This document shows positions 11,285 to 23,399 of a DNA stretch of 64,000 bases, piece after piece. The translations under genes were made by a program, and so were the position numbers. Under the pieces are notes generated by a model that searched no databases, was not told the origin of the DNA, and saw only the letters and a program-made list of their open reading frames with translations. Where the stretch lies: positions 451,329 to 515,328 of the forward strand of contig FN649733.1 of NCBI GenBank assembly GCA_000310025.1. Reading direction: 5' to 3'. This DNA is from Ectocarpus siliculosus (Eukaryota; Sar; Phaeophyceae; Ectocarpales; Ectocarpaceae). Position 1 is the stretch's first letter. The number at the start of each line of letters is the position of its first letter.

Positions 11285-11460
11285 AAACTGTCTTGTTGAG
11301 CCTGTTACCCGCAGGGGAGATGTCCCTATATGCTGTCTGGGAAATCGTAGACATACAGGTACTTTCTGACGCTATGAATCCATTGCTAATCTGTCCCAGA
11401 CTCTTTTCTATGATAGATGGTTTCGTTGTGTCATATTAAGAAAAAAATAAATAAAATTAT
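11285..11460 (+). mobile_element. SINE-like retroposon, copy 1
   Basis: About 155 bp from AAACTGTCTTGTTGAGCC to GTCATATTAAG is repeated nearly identically at 41809-41965, with about five differences. Both copies end in an A-rich tail (AAAAAAATAAATAAAATT here), as expected for reverse-transcribed short elements. The 5' part, TTACCCGCAGGGGAGAT, resembles the 5' end of U1 snRNA. No clear pol III A or B box was found. It sits between LSM2 and the TTLL stop. Confidence 0.65.
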
Positions 11461-11928
11461 ACTTGGACCAACGAAACAAAGAGAGGGGGGCGGGGGACTC
11501 TATCTATCGTTGGTCAAACCTGACATGCCCGGAGGATCTCAACACAAGGTGAGTTATTGGATGCAAGGCCCAGGGTACATATAGACTATACTGCCGTAAT
11601 TTCAAAATTTCGACACCGACTGGTGGTCGAGGGGATAGAGGATGGCGGCCTTCAGGTCGGCGTTGGCAACCTTCAGCGTATCAGAAAAAACAGTTTTAAA
11701 CAGCCGTTATTTCCTTGTGCCGTCCGTCGAATCGTTCGGGTGGCCTAACGTCATCGAGCAAACCATTCACCACTCTTCATACATACATAAATATACACGG
11801 ACGACGTAGCGACCATCATCGTAAGGCGATTTGTGTCGCGATCTGGTATTATCATGTGAAGCATGCCTTGTTGGGTTCTTTGTCAAAGGCGATTCATCTA
11901 CAAATCACAGCGGTACCTTACGGTTCTG

Positions 11929-14900
11929 TCACGCCTCCAAGAACGCCAGCATTTCTAGAACCCCACCAGTCTTGCCATACCGAGTGCTACCCCCTCCGCG
12001 ACTTCGTCGCTGATTGCCTCTCTCCCTGACATCTAGCCTGCCCAGCCCTCTACCGGTTGTTCTCGTGGCAAACGTGCGCCTGGTGGACGGATTTGCTGCA
12101 CTCGCGTTCCTACAGGAAGCCCGGTCAACACCTGGTGCCCCTTTCCATCCCGTGCTCAATTTCCGAGCGTCACTACTTTCCCCGGTACTACGAAACCCGA
12201 ACCTGAAGGGCGGGGGGGCGCAATCGATAATGTTCCCAGTCGCTTTGCGTCGATGGCCTCTTCCATTGACAGCATGGGATGGAGGGTTGACCGCCGCGTC
12301 AGCTTGTCGAGTCCGTCCATGCCTACTTCTATCCATTGGTTGCGCTCCTCCTGCCAGTGGATATGAACGACCCTGGCCGTCACCATACAATGGAGGCGTC
12401 GCCCGCCAGCTGTCGCCGCCGGAGGAGTCACCCGCCCCCGTTGGCCTGCGGCCGCAACGAAACTCGGATCGACCACGCCCCTTAACAATACCAAGACGCG
12501 TCGTTTTATGACGGCGTGAGTTGTAGCCGGGCAAAATGTCTTCGAGCCTAAGCACTCCGCTGGAGCATTCGTTATTTCCCGATGGCGCTCTCTTTGTTTG
12601 ATTTTCTTCGACGCTTGTACGACTCCCGTTGCTCCTCGGAGAACTGGTGCTTCTGGAATTGGCGTTAATGGATCCTCGCAGCGTAACCAGCGTGCTGCAG
12701 TGCCCTTCGTCGTATGACAGAGGGTAGTCAGCAGAGGTTTGGTTGCAACAGCTCTCCGGGCCTTCCCCGACCAGGCCCAGATCGGGAGAAGTCCAATCCT
12801 CGCGCGTAGTAGTTACTGGAGACAGCAACTTATCGCAGAATTCCGTCGAGATATCTCTATCGTGGAAAGAGTGGACCTTTTCATCCGTTGTCCTGCGCGT
12901 AGAAGAACAGCCACAAGAAGACTGAGATGATACTGTTAAGCCGCTGCTGCAAATTCGTTTCCCATAATCCCCGCATCCCGATAGATCGAGGAGGCCGACA
13001 CCGATTGGGACAAGGCTTCGCGGATCGTCTGCAGCCACAAACGCTCCTGTGGGCGCGGTCGATGATTCAGCAACAACAACACCTGTCGCTCCAGTTTCCC
13101 GCGGTGGTCTTGGCGCCACATGCACCTCCAAAAGCTGTGTCTTAGCCCGTGCCATCTTTTGCTGACGTGCGCGCCGCCATCCCCGCTGAATTACGGATGT
13201 CGAAGTATGTAGCAGTTGTCTTCGCCTGCACAGCACCCCCCCAGACCAAAGTTGGAGCCTGCGTACCGCCCGAACAGTAATCGATTGCTCCATTGATCTT
13301 CGAAGCGCTCTGGCGATGGTCGTAGCTGCCCTACTCTGAATGCGAGAAGCCCGTTCCAAAGAACGAGCTGCGAGTCGCACTTGCAGCAAGCACGGCATCC
13401 TGGCGAATCGCTGTAGTACGATACGACTGCGTCGTCGGCGTTTGCAGGCTGCCCCAACCCCTCGCGCGATGACCGTAGCGGCGTGTCGCTGATGTTGTTT
13501 CTGTCGCATAGCCGCATCGAAGACCGCACGGCGAACAATCTCGACCGCCCTCTTTCGTCTTCGAGCGAGAAAACTGCCGGCCCACCTGCGAAGGCCTGAA
13601 GACACCTTGCAACGAGTTTGTCGGAAACGGTAGCAGCGCTCGAGCTTCCGACGCCTCCACATCGTCTGCAGAACGACACAGACTGCAACGCGGGCGATGT
13701 GGCTCCGGGTCTCCAACATTCTCGCACTTGCTCGCCTCCAACCCGCCTGGATAACCCGCACCGATCTTTCTTTCTTGGCCTGTAGCGCTCTCCGCCTGCG
13801 GCGAGCTATCAGCCTGATTATCCACGGGCTAATCTCGGCGATTGCATGCGATTTTTTTGATCGTGTTTCTCGACACTCATCAGCTCTTGATAACCACCAC
13901 GCTCTCAGAACGTTCGCGGCTGTGGCTTCTCGCACACCGCGCTCTGCCCGAGCCAGACCTTTCTTCGTGAGGTGCTGGCCTCGCAACGACAGTACTTCGG
14001 CGCTCGGGCGTCCTATGCTTTGACCCACGTCAACGACAGACTCGTGCCCTACAGTCGAGGGACATATTGGTCTCCATTTTCCCGAGCAATGCTGGTCTTC
14101 CGCTTGCTTCAGGCTGTCGGAGTCGTTGCTTTCGGGATCAACACCACCGCACGACGAGGGCGGTTGCAGCGCCGGGAACATACGGTCCACCGTAAGACGC
14201 AGAAGCCCCTCGCACATGGAACGGATGATGGCGCTCTGCCGCTTGGAAGTATGGCTCAGCGCCGGCGAAAGGTTTACCTCGAGGAGCCCTGAACAAGTAG
14301 CCAGCGGGGTTCCAGCGGTATTTAGCAAGGTGTACAGCAAGTAGTATCTGACTCGACTATAGGTCAATCGCGAACTTATCTGCGATCTCTGCTTTCTCCC
14401 GAATGTGCCATTAGAATCCAGCACTCACATGGGTTCAAGTCGCAGTCCAGGTGAAGGTCAAACCCGAAAAGTTGGAACGATGAGGCCCTTGGCCTCACGT
14501 AAGGCTGAGCAGCAAGGAGAGTGCTTCCGATGACCCTGTCTATCGACGGCGAAACCTTGTTTCTCCACAGTCGCTCCCCTCTCGTTCGTACATCTTCCTC
14601 CCTGCTCCGCGTCGACTTCTCGACACGCCTCTGTCCGATCAACCCGCCAAGGGTTTGGATGAGTTCCGCCTGGGTCCCCACAACGCCTTCTCCTGCATCC
14701 CACTCGTCCCTGGACCGCGGATCTCGTCGTTGCCCAACGGGTCCCTGGGCCGGCAAGTCTTCCGAGAGATGGGCGAGCGCACCACCGCCCCCGTGGCTTA
14801 CGACACGAAGGCCTGTTGTCGATGCTGAGGACGGCCGTCGCGTGTGCCCTTGCCTCCGTCGCCTACCGTAGGTCTTGACCGGCCGCCGCACAGAGAGGTT

Positions 14901-17900
14901 GGTGAGGTGAACACCTTGATCACCGAGCCTCGACTCGGCTAGCGTAAAGCTCTGAGGACACACACGCAAGTAGCATTCGTCGAACACGAACGCTTCCAGA
15001 GGACTCCACCCTGTGACCAGCACCCATGTCCGAATGTCGAACTTCCGCGCTTCTGCGAAGACTCCCGAGTTGGTGTCGACGTTATTTGTAGGATGTTTTG
15101 AGTGGTAGCTCGTATCATCTCCCTGTCCTTCGGGACTGCGTGGTGGCGAGGTTGTTTCGCCGCTGGAAGAAAGTGGTTGGGTATCGACTGCCTCCAAGGA
15201 AGCCAAGATTTGTATTTTGCCCCTTCCGATTGCTTCGACGCCGTCAGCCTTGCTCATCCCTTTGTCACTCTCCTCCCCCAACCGCAGTTCTCCCGCACAA
15301 CTTCCAACATTGCCCGCTCGAGGAGTGTCTCTACTGCTGCGGAGGTAAGTGTGTCGAGAGTCCCCGGGCGTTCTTGTTTGTTGCGAAGGGCGAGGCAGTA
15401 GCAAGGGCGTTTCAACGTACTTCTGGACGACCCTGCCTCCCATCGTTTTCTGTGCGTAGAGGATCTGATCCAGGGTCCATGCGACCCGGACACCTTGGCC
15501 TCTCGACGCACCCGCGGGCTAATAGGTCGACGGACGTTAACCGGACAAGGGATAACGGGACAATTACACCGTGTTATGGTCCCTTGGAGCAGCGTAAGCT
15601 CGGCAAAGAGAGACCTCGCCATATCGACATGCTGGGGTCCCAAGTTGTTGCAGAGTTCGGAGTGCTGCTTTCGTACCAACGTGAACGTAACACACTCATG
15701 AGGACCATCAAAATATACACTTGTCCACTCCACGATTTTGCACCATTGTCACATGAAGTGTTGCAACTCACCTTTATCATCCACAGGTTGCGCTCGCCAT
15801 CCATGGTCCACTGAGGACACCTCCTCTCCAGCGCTGCGCAAAGTTGGACTGCTTCTAGTTCTATTTCTCGCTGTCTTACACAGCCACAAGTTCTACCGCG
15901 ACCTTCAGGTATGCCATGCGGGCAGGTGCAGCAGGTGGGCTTGTCGAGCCCTGAGGCGCCCCATATTTTCAACTTCGACAACGTTTTTGCACGGGGTACG
16001 GTTCGAGTACAATAGGGCAAATTAGAAGGCGAGTCGTCGAAACCGCATCACGAGGCCATGATCATCAACGTGGAGTGGCTCGAACGCACGACGTGCGCAC
16101 TGTATGCCAGGTCCCACGATGTATGGGGGGCACAAAAAATGCTACGATTTACGCAACACTCAAAAGGTAGGGAGGGGGCCAAAAGCAAGGGGGAACCGCA
16201 CAGTGTGTCTGGCGAAGATATCCACGTCTACCGCAACTGGGCATCCTGCTGCATGCACCACGGTCTATCTGTGCGGCTCATAATCTCGTCAGGACACTCG
16301 ACTCACCAAACCTCTCCGTAAATGCTCGGTTTCTTGTTGCGGCCATTCTCCAGGTGCAGCGCGATGTAAGCTCTGGTGACATATTCCACGTCCCGCTGAA
16401 AACGTCGCGTCCGTTGCGGCCGTCTCCCGGTGCATCGGGAAGCGATGTCGTCCCTCAGCGACTGCGTTGTCAACGTGTCGCCCCGCCGGTGCAGACGACG
16501 GTCTCCTCGCAATCTTGCCGTCAGTGTTTCGAAAGATGGTCCTCGCAGACGTGCCTCGAATACCTTGTAATCCCCTCAGCCCCACTCCAGAAGGAGAAAC
16601 GCCACAGGCGTTGGTACCGACGTAGGCGCAGTCCGGACTTGGTTCTTTTAGCTTGTCCCAGTCCGGTCGCGCAGAGTTACTCACTCCATGGGCTGAGCGG
16701 GAGTTATCAGTGGTGAAGCCGATGTCGGCCGCGGTATCAGACGGGCCATGCGCAACTCTCCGTAGGATGTAGCTGTAGAGTAAGAGTGATCGCCATTCTT
16801 GGTTGGAAAGGCTCTCGGCTCCGTTTGCACTTGACGGCGTCCCTGCTTAAGGTTGAAATAGTCGATGCGTTTTCGAGGTCGCCAACGTCAACACGTCGTG
16901 GCGACCAACACTGTGAGAGCCGTTTAACGCAAGATGTGACCTACGGTCCGGCACGTCTCACGTACAAATCGCATGTTTCTACCGTGGCACACCATTACTT
17001 GCGCAAGGAGTGGAGGAGTGTCCAGCGCCGCGGGCAAACATCGTTTGTGTGATCTGAAACGTTGCGTCACGCTGACTTACGGAATACCCCATAATTTGTG
17101 GTAAGACGTCAGATACCTCCAGGAGTACGACCCGAGGTTGCGCCATTGACTTCATTGAATGAAATACGGGGCAACGGGGGATAACAAAAATGTCGATGGT
17201 GACCTACGGGTTAGCCTATATAGAGCAAAAAAAGAAATGGTTGTGTTTGTGGTGGGATTAACTTGGCAACTGGTTACCGTTGTCATCTTCCCGCCAGCCC
17301 GACATCTCGAGCAAGCGACGGCGGCAAGCTCTAACAGCGAGAGCCAGTATCCAAGGGTGCACATCTCCAAAGCATCCTCCAACGCCTCGTTTACCCACTG
17401 AGGGGCAGGTTGAGTCAGCTTGGGCAATAACACAGTCAGAAGGCTTGCTGGCAGCAGGTCCTTTCCATGTGTGCATTGGCGATTCCTCTAGCAATCTGCA
17501 GAACACCTGCCGTTGGGTTGAAGGTATGGCGGCCGCGCCGTAGTCCACAAACGTCAGCTAGCTGTATCCGCCACAGCATGGCTCAGTATGGTTCTTCTCC
17601 TGCAGATGATTTTGCCGGAAGACCCATGACATGCGTAACTTGCACAGGAAATACTTCCACCCCACCGTGTGCAGCCACGTTGCGTTATCTGGCAATGAAT
17701 ATCATCAAACAGGCACCTGCCTTAAGCACTGCTGCCGCCGCCGTCTGTCGGTAATTTTGCTTGAATTCGTCCAGTGTTGACGAGTCACCGAGATCGAAGC
17801 ATCGAGGGAAGAATGAACTTGGCGATTCTGTTTCTCCGCCTCCTGTGGGACTTCCGTTTCGAGGGCTTCGTAGAGTATGGCAAAGGCCCGCCTAGAAAGA

Positions 17901-18633
17901 CAATCACCACAAATTGCAACCAGACATCATCTTGAGTTGGCCTCTACACACCACGAGGTTTCATTTATTGTACCGAGAAAGAAAAAAACTAGTCTATCAC
18001 GACCAACCTAGAACCCTCCCGCCTGTAGTGTCTGTTGCCGCAGCTCACAGGTTGTACTCGGTGAACACCGCAATTAATTAGTCGTGAAAAACGGTCTTCC
18101 TGTAGTCTACACAGATAGTTGTTGACAATCCCATGCCTGTGCAGTCAATCGGCAGGTCAGACACATGTTTGGTGCATCATTCATTGTGTGAATTTGTGTC
18201 GTCTCATCTATCTATTGATTGTAGACCACACGTGAACAATACGTTCTGCTGTCAGGCATTCAGTAGACAACAGACTGCTGACCTTCGTAGTAAGACACGA
18301 CGAACCGGTCCCGAAGAAATTGGTGGCCTGCTGCGGGCCTAGCTTGTCTAACCCGGGTGAGCGCCCAGAGTTCAGCGTCCAAATCAAATCAGGGCATACG
18401 ACGTCCTTTTGGCCTTCAGAGGCCACCCCCATGGTGCCTCTGTGGCGTACCCAACACGAGTGTTGGTCTAAGCATTGTAGGTTTGATCTTGACAAGCCTT
18501 CTCGTCGGTGACGCCGGGGAGGAAGTGTTACCTGTTGCCAGCCCCGTCTCAAAAGACCCTCACGAATGTAGCGGTAGTCTCGAAGCCGGGTATCTTCAAT
18601 CATGAATGTCGGCGAGCTTGTGATGCCCATCAT
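11929..18633 (-). CDS. Tubulin-tyrosine-ligase-like (TTLL) amino-acid ligase with IQ-motif tail
   Basis: TTLL enzymes ligate glycine or glutamate to tubulin tails, mainly in axonemes and centrioles. Exons: 18532-18633 (REGLLRRGWQQ), 18283-18405 (DLIWTLNS, QQATNFFG, CLTTK), 17717-17891 (AGLCHTLR, FFPRCFDL), 17278-17397, about 16303-16395, 15772-about 15880 (PQWTMDGERNLWMIK), 14429-15518 (PAGASRGQGVRV, RVVQKYVETPLL, RKFDIRTWVLV, HLTNLSVRR, FGFDLHLDCDLNP) and 11929-14288 (WLLEVNLSPALSH). The xDGxRNLWxxKPxxxSRGxG block resembles the TTLL3/8/10 glycylase branch. Phases match except around the 16.3 and 15.8 kb exons. An insert of about 110 residues splits VVQKY from RKFDIR. The last exon continues for about 700 residues with at least five IQ-like motifs (minus strand, 13960-13140), predicting calmodulin binding. 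The first ATG is tentative. Confidence 0.87.
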
Positions 18634-19017
18634 GATGCACGATGGACGACCCCAGGAACTTGAGAGCAAGCTTTTCGAATGAAAATATTCCTCGCGGTGC
18701 GAATGTCGTCATGGATCATGTGTGCTTGACGATCCCAGGTACAACACCAGCACGGATGGGATGCGGGCGTCTCCTTGCCACAGGGAGAGAAACGTATTGT
18801 GTCGGTCACGGGTGTTGACGAAGACAAAGACGGTGAAACTTACGATCATATACGGTACGTGCGTGCGGTTGGTATTTCGCTCTCAAGGTCGACTCTCTTA
18901 CAACCCAAGAAGTACTTTGTACTACAAGATGCATAGATAGACATATCTATCTCCAGATTCCAGAATATAATACTGTGGATATCGGGACAAATTTAGGTAC
19001 GGCAGTTGCACATATCG

Positions 19018-19055
<38 letters not shown>

Positions 19056-19323
19056 AGGCGGGGGTACAGTAGTTCTCAGATCCAAACAAAACAAGTGAAT
19101 TTCGTCGGATTTACCGACCCGATTCGCAAATAAATGTGGACGTTACATTGAGTGAACTGCAGGTGTGTGACCCGGAACGATTCCGCGTCACCCCCTCCGG
19201 AACAACAATTTCAAGACAGCCAGCCAGCAGCAGCCAGCAGCAGGGTTGATGAGACCATGGTGAGTATTCTACATTAGGTGTCGCAATAGCTGTCCCACGT
19301 CCGCAAATGCTGTCCCAACAGCG
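18634..19323. other. Spacer upstream of the TTLL gene
   Basis: The TTLL 5' region and the start of the ORF at 19324 diverge from here. The only structured element is a CT microsatellite at 19021-19053. No promoter element can be named with confidence. Confidence 0.5.
19021..19053. repeat. (CT)n microsatellite
   Basis: An uninterrupted run of about 16 CT dinucleotides. It lies between divergent transcription units, so it could be part of a promoter region, but there is no direct evidence of function. Confidence 0.95.
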
Positions 19324-19898
19324 ATGAGGAGCAGACCCGCGGGCGGGCTACAAGGCCTGTTAGATACCGCGGCGAGAGAGTACCAGGAGGCGGGCTGGGA
19401 GTCGCCGGCTAGTCCCGAGGATGAAGAGCGACATCGCCGCCCGGGCCCCGCGGTGCCTTCACATCAGCCCGATCGCCGTCGTCTCGATGAGAGGATTACT
19501 CAAAGCCCCGCCTCCTCTGGCGCCTCGGATCCGGAGGTGAACAGAGTCGATTTCTCCCCGACCAATCGGAGCTCCAGCTTCGATCACAAGCGCCGCAGGA
19601 ACGACGCGGGGGGCACTCCGTCTTCAAAGCGACAGCTCCTTTCATCATCACAGCGCGATCATGATGAGACAGCAGGCGAGCTGTCAACGACTCCAAGGTT
19701 TGACCGCGGTGCGCCAGAGGCAGGAGGAGGAGTGTCGCCTGCTGCCAACAGTGGCGGAGATGATCAGGAAGCTGGAACCGATGACAGGAGAAGAAAAACG
19801 GGTACGAGCAACGCTTTCCCTGCTGTCGAATGTTTCCACTGCCCTCTTCCCGCAATCCTCCACTTGCGGCGGTACCGCCGCACTGCCATTGAGCGGGC
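19324..19898 (+). pseudogene. Unknown ORF interrupted by a hAT insertion
   Basis: An ATG at 19324 opens a hydrophilic frame (LLDTAAREYQEAGWES) that is open to 19920. From about 19640 the next frame looks more protein-like, with a helical charged stretch (AEMIRKLEPMTGEEKRVRA) and SLLSNVSTALFPQS. A frame change, whether an error or a mutation, therefore probably lies near 19630-19700. The hAT element interrupts codon GGG|C at 19898. The sequence right of the element (21745 on) continues this frame for at least 18 codons (LSALSKQLLDVVRIPP). I recognise no family. The gene is probably inactive in this copy. It may itself belong to a repeated family. Confidence 0.5.
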
Positions 19899-21736
19899 TA
19901 GGCCTGTGCTCCGTAGGTGATCACCGAAAATCACCGAATTTTGAAAAGGTCACCGAAAAAAGTGAGGATTTTGAATCACCGAAAAAAAAAGTGGCCGATC
20001 ACCGAAAACGGGCGGTGCCTCACTGATTGTTGCCGGCGCCCACCGATTTTCACCGTTTTTTTTTAGGGGGCTCCGTGTATACAGGCTATACCCCCTAAAT
20101 CCCATCAGATACCCCCCCTCAAGCGCAGCAGCACAGCAGCAGAGCACACAGCACACAGCACACAGCGCACGCAACCCAAGCACCGCGCTGCAGACACCAC
20201 CCACGGTAAACGGTACGGACACACTTGTGGTATAGATAAGCGGTCTCCTCGGAATAGGGCTGTACTCCAGCAGTAGTGATGGCGAAGATTCCGAATGTGA
20301 GCTTCTCTCCTCCTCGACAGCCACTTCCCCTGCTCCCAAGCGCCGTCGGCCTTCTTCTGCTGTCGGCGGCAGTGCCAATGCCCAACCCCTTGCCGTTGCT
20401 GGAGCAACTGCTGAAGATTGTGAGGTTATCTCCCGCTCGACACCCGCGTCCCGTGCTCCCGAGCGCCGTCTCCGCCTGCCGTCTGCTGTTGGTGACAGTC
20501 CCGCCGCTGGAGCGGCGGCGGCGGCGGCTCCGGCGGCGGCGGCGGCTCCAGCGGCGGCGGTGGCTCCAGCGGCGGCTGCTACTGCTGGTGTCCCACGATC
20601 TTCAGCGGCTGTTTGGGTTGCTAGCTATCATCGTGTCAGAGCCCGTGCTGCCGTTCGTAGCACCTTGGCCGCCCAAGGTGACAGTGAGCGTCGCAATGGA
20701 GCCGGTGCTTCTAGCGTCCCCGCGCCTGGCCGTCCCCGCGCGTACGCACACGAGAGGATCGGCAGCCACTCTGAGGCGAAGCTGGCTGAAACAATGAAGC
20801 TCTTCAAAGCCGCAAAGCTCGTGGACTTCACGTACATGAAGACTCACAAGTACTCCAATGACGAGATCCGCAGCCTCTCGGTATTCCCCTTTGTCGGCGA
20901 TGACATGGTGGACGGACTTTTGAAGGAGAAGAACGACTTCTACGTCGCCGCCACCGACACCGACGCTGACTACGACAACATGACTTTTTGGAGCAACAAC
21001 AAGAGACAACTCCCTACGTGGCACGAGTTGGTGTTGGATATTGTTCTTCTGCAGCCGTCGTCAGCATTCATGGAACGCGTTTTTTCCATCTTGCGGTGTT
21101 GCTTTAGTGAACGTCAAGAGTCGGTGTACAGCGACCGCATATGCGCTTCCGCACTACTGAAGTACAATAGGGGAAGGGGAAGTAGCAGAGGGCTGAGGCA
21201 AGGGAGTGAGGATGCCCCGGAGGATGGCGACGGTGACCTGTGATGGAGCTTCTTGGTTTATTGTCTACGTTGTTGGGCGAGCCGGGCTCTGGCTGATCTG
21301 TAGCTGTAGTGCGTGGTGCGTAGTGCGTGCCTGTGTACCAGGTCGGTAGGTAGTCAGCAGTTGAATCATGCCGGAGGGCATCTATCGGTGTTCTGATGAG
21401 TCGACGATGAGATACATACGTACAAAAAGAACCACCAGAGTTCGTACAACGTTTTTATTTTTGCTTAATATTTGACGTTACTTACTACGATCCTTCGAAA
21501 CATCGCCGAAAATCTCCGAAGAACGTTTTTCGGCAGCTCACCCCAATATTACTTCAATTTATCACCGAAAATCACCGAAAAAGTTTTGTATGGTTCTCAC
21601 CTTTTTTTTTGTTTTGTCGCCGATTTTCACCGAAAAACGTTTTCGTGCAGCTAGAATAATCACCGATTTTTTTTTTGGTAATCGGAAAAAATCACCGAAA
21701 AAAAAAAAAAAAAGTCACCTACGGAGCACAGGCCTA
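19899..21736 (+). mobile_element. hAT-superfamily DNA transposon, complete ends, 1838 bp
   Basis: The ends are perfect 22-bp terminal inverted repeats (TAGGCCTGTGCTCCGTAGG plus TGA at 19899-19920; reverse complement at 21715-21736). They are flanked by a perfect 8-bp target-site duplication GAGCGGGC (19891-19898 and 21737-21744), the hallmark length for hAT. Subterminal regions carry many copies of ATCACCGAAAA in both orientations, typical of transposase-binding arrays. The interior encodes only a C-terminal transposase portion, so the element is probably non-autonomous. Intact TIRs and duplication suggest a fairly recent insertion. Confidence 0.95.
20236..21243 (+). pseudogene. Truncated hAT transposase with C-terminal dimerisation domain
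   Basis: The frame open from 20236 to the TGA at 21243 has an Ser/Ala/Pro-rich N-terminal half, including an alanine run coded by GCG/GGC repeats at about 20510-20580. The C-terminal part has hAT dimerisation features: FWSNNKRQLPTWHELVLDI, then LLQPSSAFMERVFSILR. The pattern (W-LP-L--A--IL--P-SSA--ERVFS) is the conserved hAT C-terminus. The BED zinc finger and the DDE catalytic core are absent and there is no good in-frame ATG at the beginning. It is probably a deletion derivative or one exon of a spliced transposase. No activity is expected from this copy alone. Confidence 0.8.
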
Positions 21737-21744
21737 GAGCGGGC

Positions 21745-22904
21745 CATTGAGTGCTTTATCCAAGCAGCTACTTGATGTTGTGCGCATCCCCCCCAAGTAT
21801 TTTTTTTTTTTTGTAATTTTTCCCGTCGCCAAAGTTTGGTTCGCAGATGAAAGATGACGAAGCGACTTCCAGTACATAGTGTACTAGTTACACGCACAAT
21901 CGATAAAGCAGCTTCATGCGCAAAACGGGGTACCGCAGCGCAGCCGTGGTGACGTTTACAGTACAGGCACACGAGATTATATCGAGATTTCGAAAAAAAA
22001 AGCAGATCGTGTTGGGAGATCATGAGCAGCACGAGCCGAAGTGAGACCTCCGGTGCTCTTGCGTACCTGTCATAATTAATAATAAGAAGTGGGTAGTTAA
22101 TTTTACTGCCGGCACTGCTGTCTCTCTTCTCTCCTCTACCCGTCGCCCCCGTGGTTATAAATTGGGAACCTCGAATGACGGTTCTTTGATGTACCGTAGG
22201 GACAACGATTTTTTTCGCAATGATTTTTGGAGTGTTTCGGAGTTTCCCGCCGGCCGCCGACGGGAAATTGAGGCTAGTGGTCCCGACGTTTGTGTTGCCT
22301 CCCCTCTCTTCCGTTGAGCGTGATGTGTGTTCTTTTGTGGTGATGTGTGGGACAATCGTTTTGTATACGGACCGGCGGGAAGGAAATGTTAATGTATCAA
22401 CCATGTTGGAAGAATAATTTAGTTTGCCTCTTCAGCATGTTTTTGTTCTTGTAGTCTCGGTGTTTGAAATGTTTAGCGCCGTCGGATACCCCGATAGGTG
22501 GCAACATGTCACGCCTCGGAGAAGGATTGGAATGGTAATGGTTACCCCTTGTGACCCCGGCTGGTCCGTCCCGTGAAACGTACACGAAAAGGCGTAGACT
22601 GCCGCCTAAAAGAGAAGATGGGACGAAAAGGAACACGAAAAAACGTGTCCTGCGCAACCCCCCCCCCCTCCCTCCCAGCATCCATTTCAATTTCTCCGCC
22701 CGTTGATTACTGGAGAAGCTGCAGAACGTTTACGACGTTCGCAATGAATATGGCCCTCCCTGCCGCTTGATCACCCCCGCAGTGGGCTTGTTTCCCATCA
22801 CATAGCGGCCGCTCCCTGTCTTGAACGTAGGAAACGCTACCTACTTCGTTCCTGTTAGAGGCTGCTGTTGTGTCATGATAGCAGGAACGCAAATCCGAGC
22901 TGCC
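21745..22904. other. Sequence right of the hAT element, no gene recognised
   Basis: The first about 55 bp continue the interrupted ORF (see 19324-19898). After a T-run near 21800 there are only short ORFs in conflicting frames. A first exon for the zinc-knuckle/HMA gene could lie here or inside the gap. Confidence 0.5.
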
Positions 22905-23355
22905 GGCCCCCCCCCCCTCCCCCCCCTATNNNNNNNNNNNNNNNNNNNNNNNNNNNNNNNNNNNNNNNNNNNNNNNNNNNNNNNNNNNNNNNNNNNNNNN
23001 NNNNNNNNNNNNNNNNNNNNNNNNNNNNNAAAAGACCAAAAAAAGGGGGGAAAGCCCCCCAAAAAAGGGGAGGGGGGGAAAAAAGAAAAAAAAAAAAAGG
23101 TTTGGGGGAAAACCCCCCCCCCCCCCTCCCGAAAATTATTTAAAATTTTCCCCCCGTTGTTTTGGGGGGAAGGGGGAAAAAGTTTTAGGGGTTTCACAAA
23201 AAAAGGGCCCCCCCCCGGGGGGTATTCCCCCCCGAGGGGGGGTTTTTTCCACTAAAAAAGGGGGGGGCCCCTTTTTTAAAAGGGGGAAAACTTCCCTTTT
23301 TTTTTTTTTTTAGGGGGGGTTTTTTGTTTATTAAAGAAGGAAAAAAAATTGGGGG

Positions 23356-23389
<34 letters not shown>

Positions 23390-23395
23390 AGCTTT
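22905..23395. other. Assembly gap (100 N) with degraded homopolymer flanks
   Basis: Positions 22930-23029 are exactly 100 N, the usual placeholder for a gap of unknown size. From 23030 to about 23390 the sequence is almost only runs of A, G, C or T, with a run of about 30 C before 23388. It resembles low-quality read ends rather than biology, so ORFs across it are meaningless. Confidence 0.95.
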
Positions 23396-23399
23396 GACA

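Noticed and set aside
17152-17433. Alternative frame WVNEALEDALEMCTLGYWL for the TTLL exon at 17278-17397
   Set aside because: The other frame (WILALAVRACRRRLLEMSG) matches the incoming phase and the family pattern of an A-L--C---L helix better.
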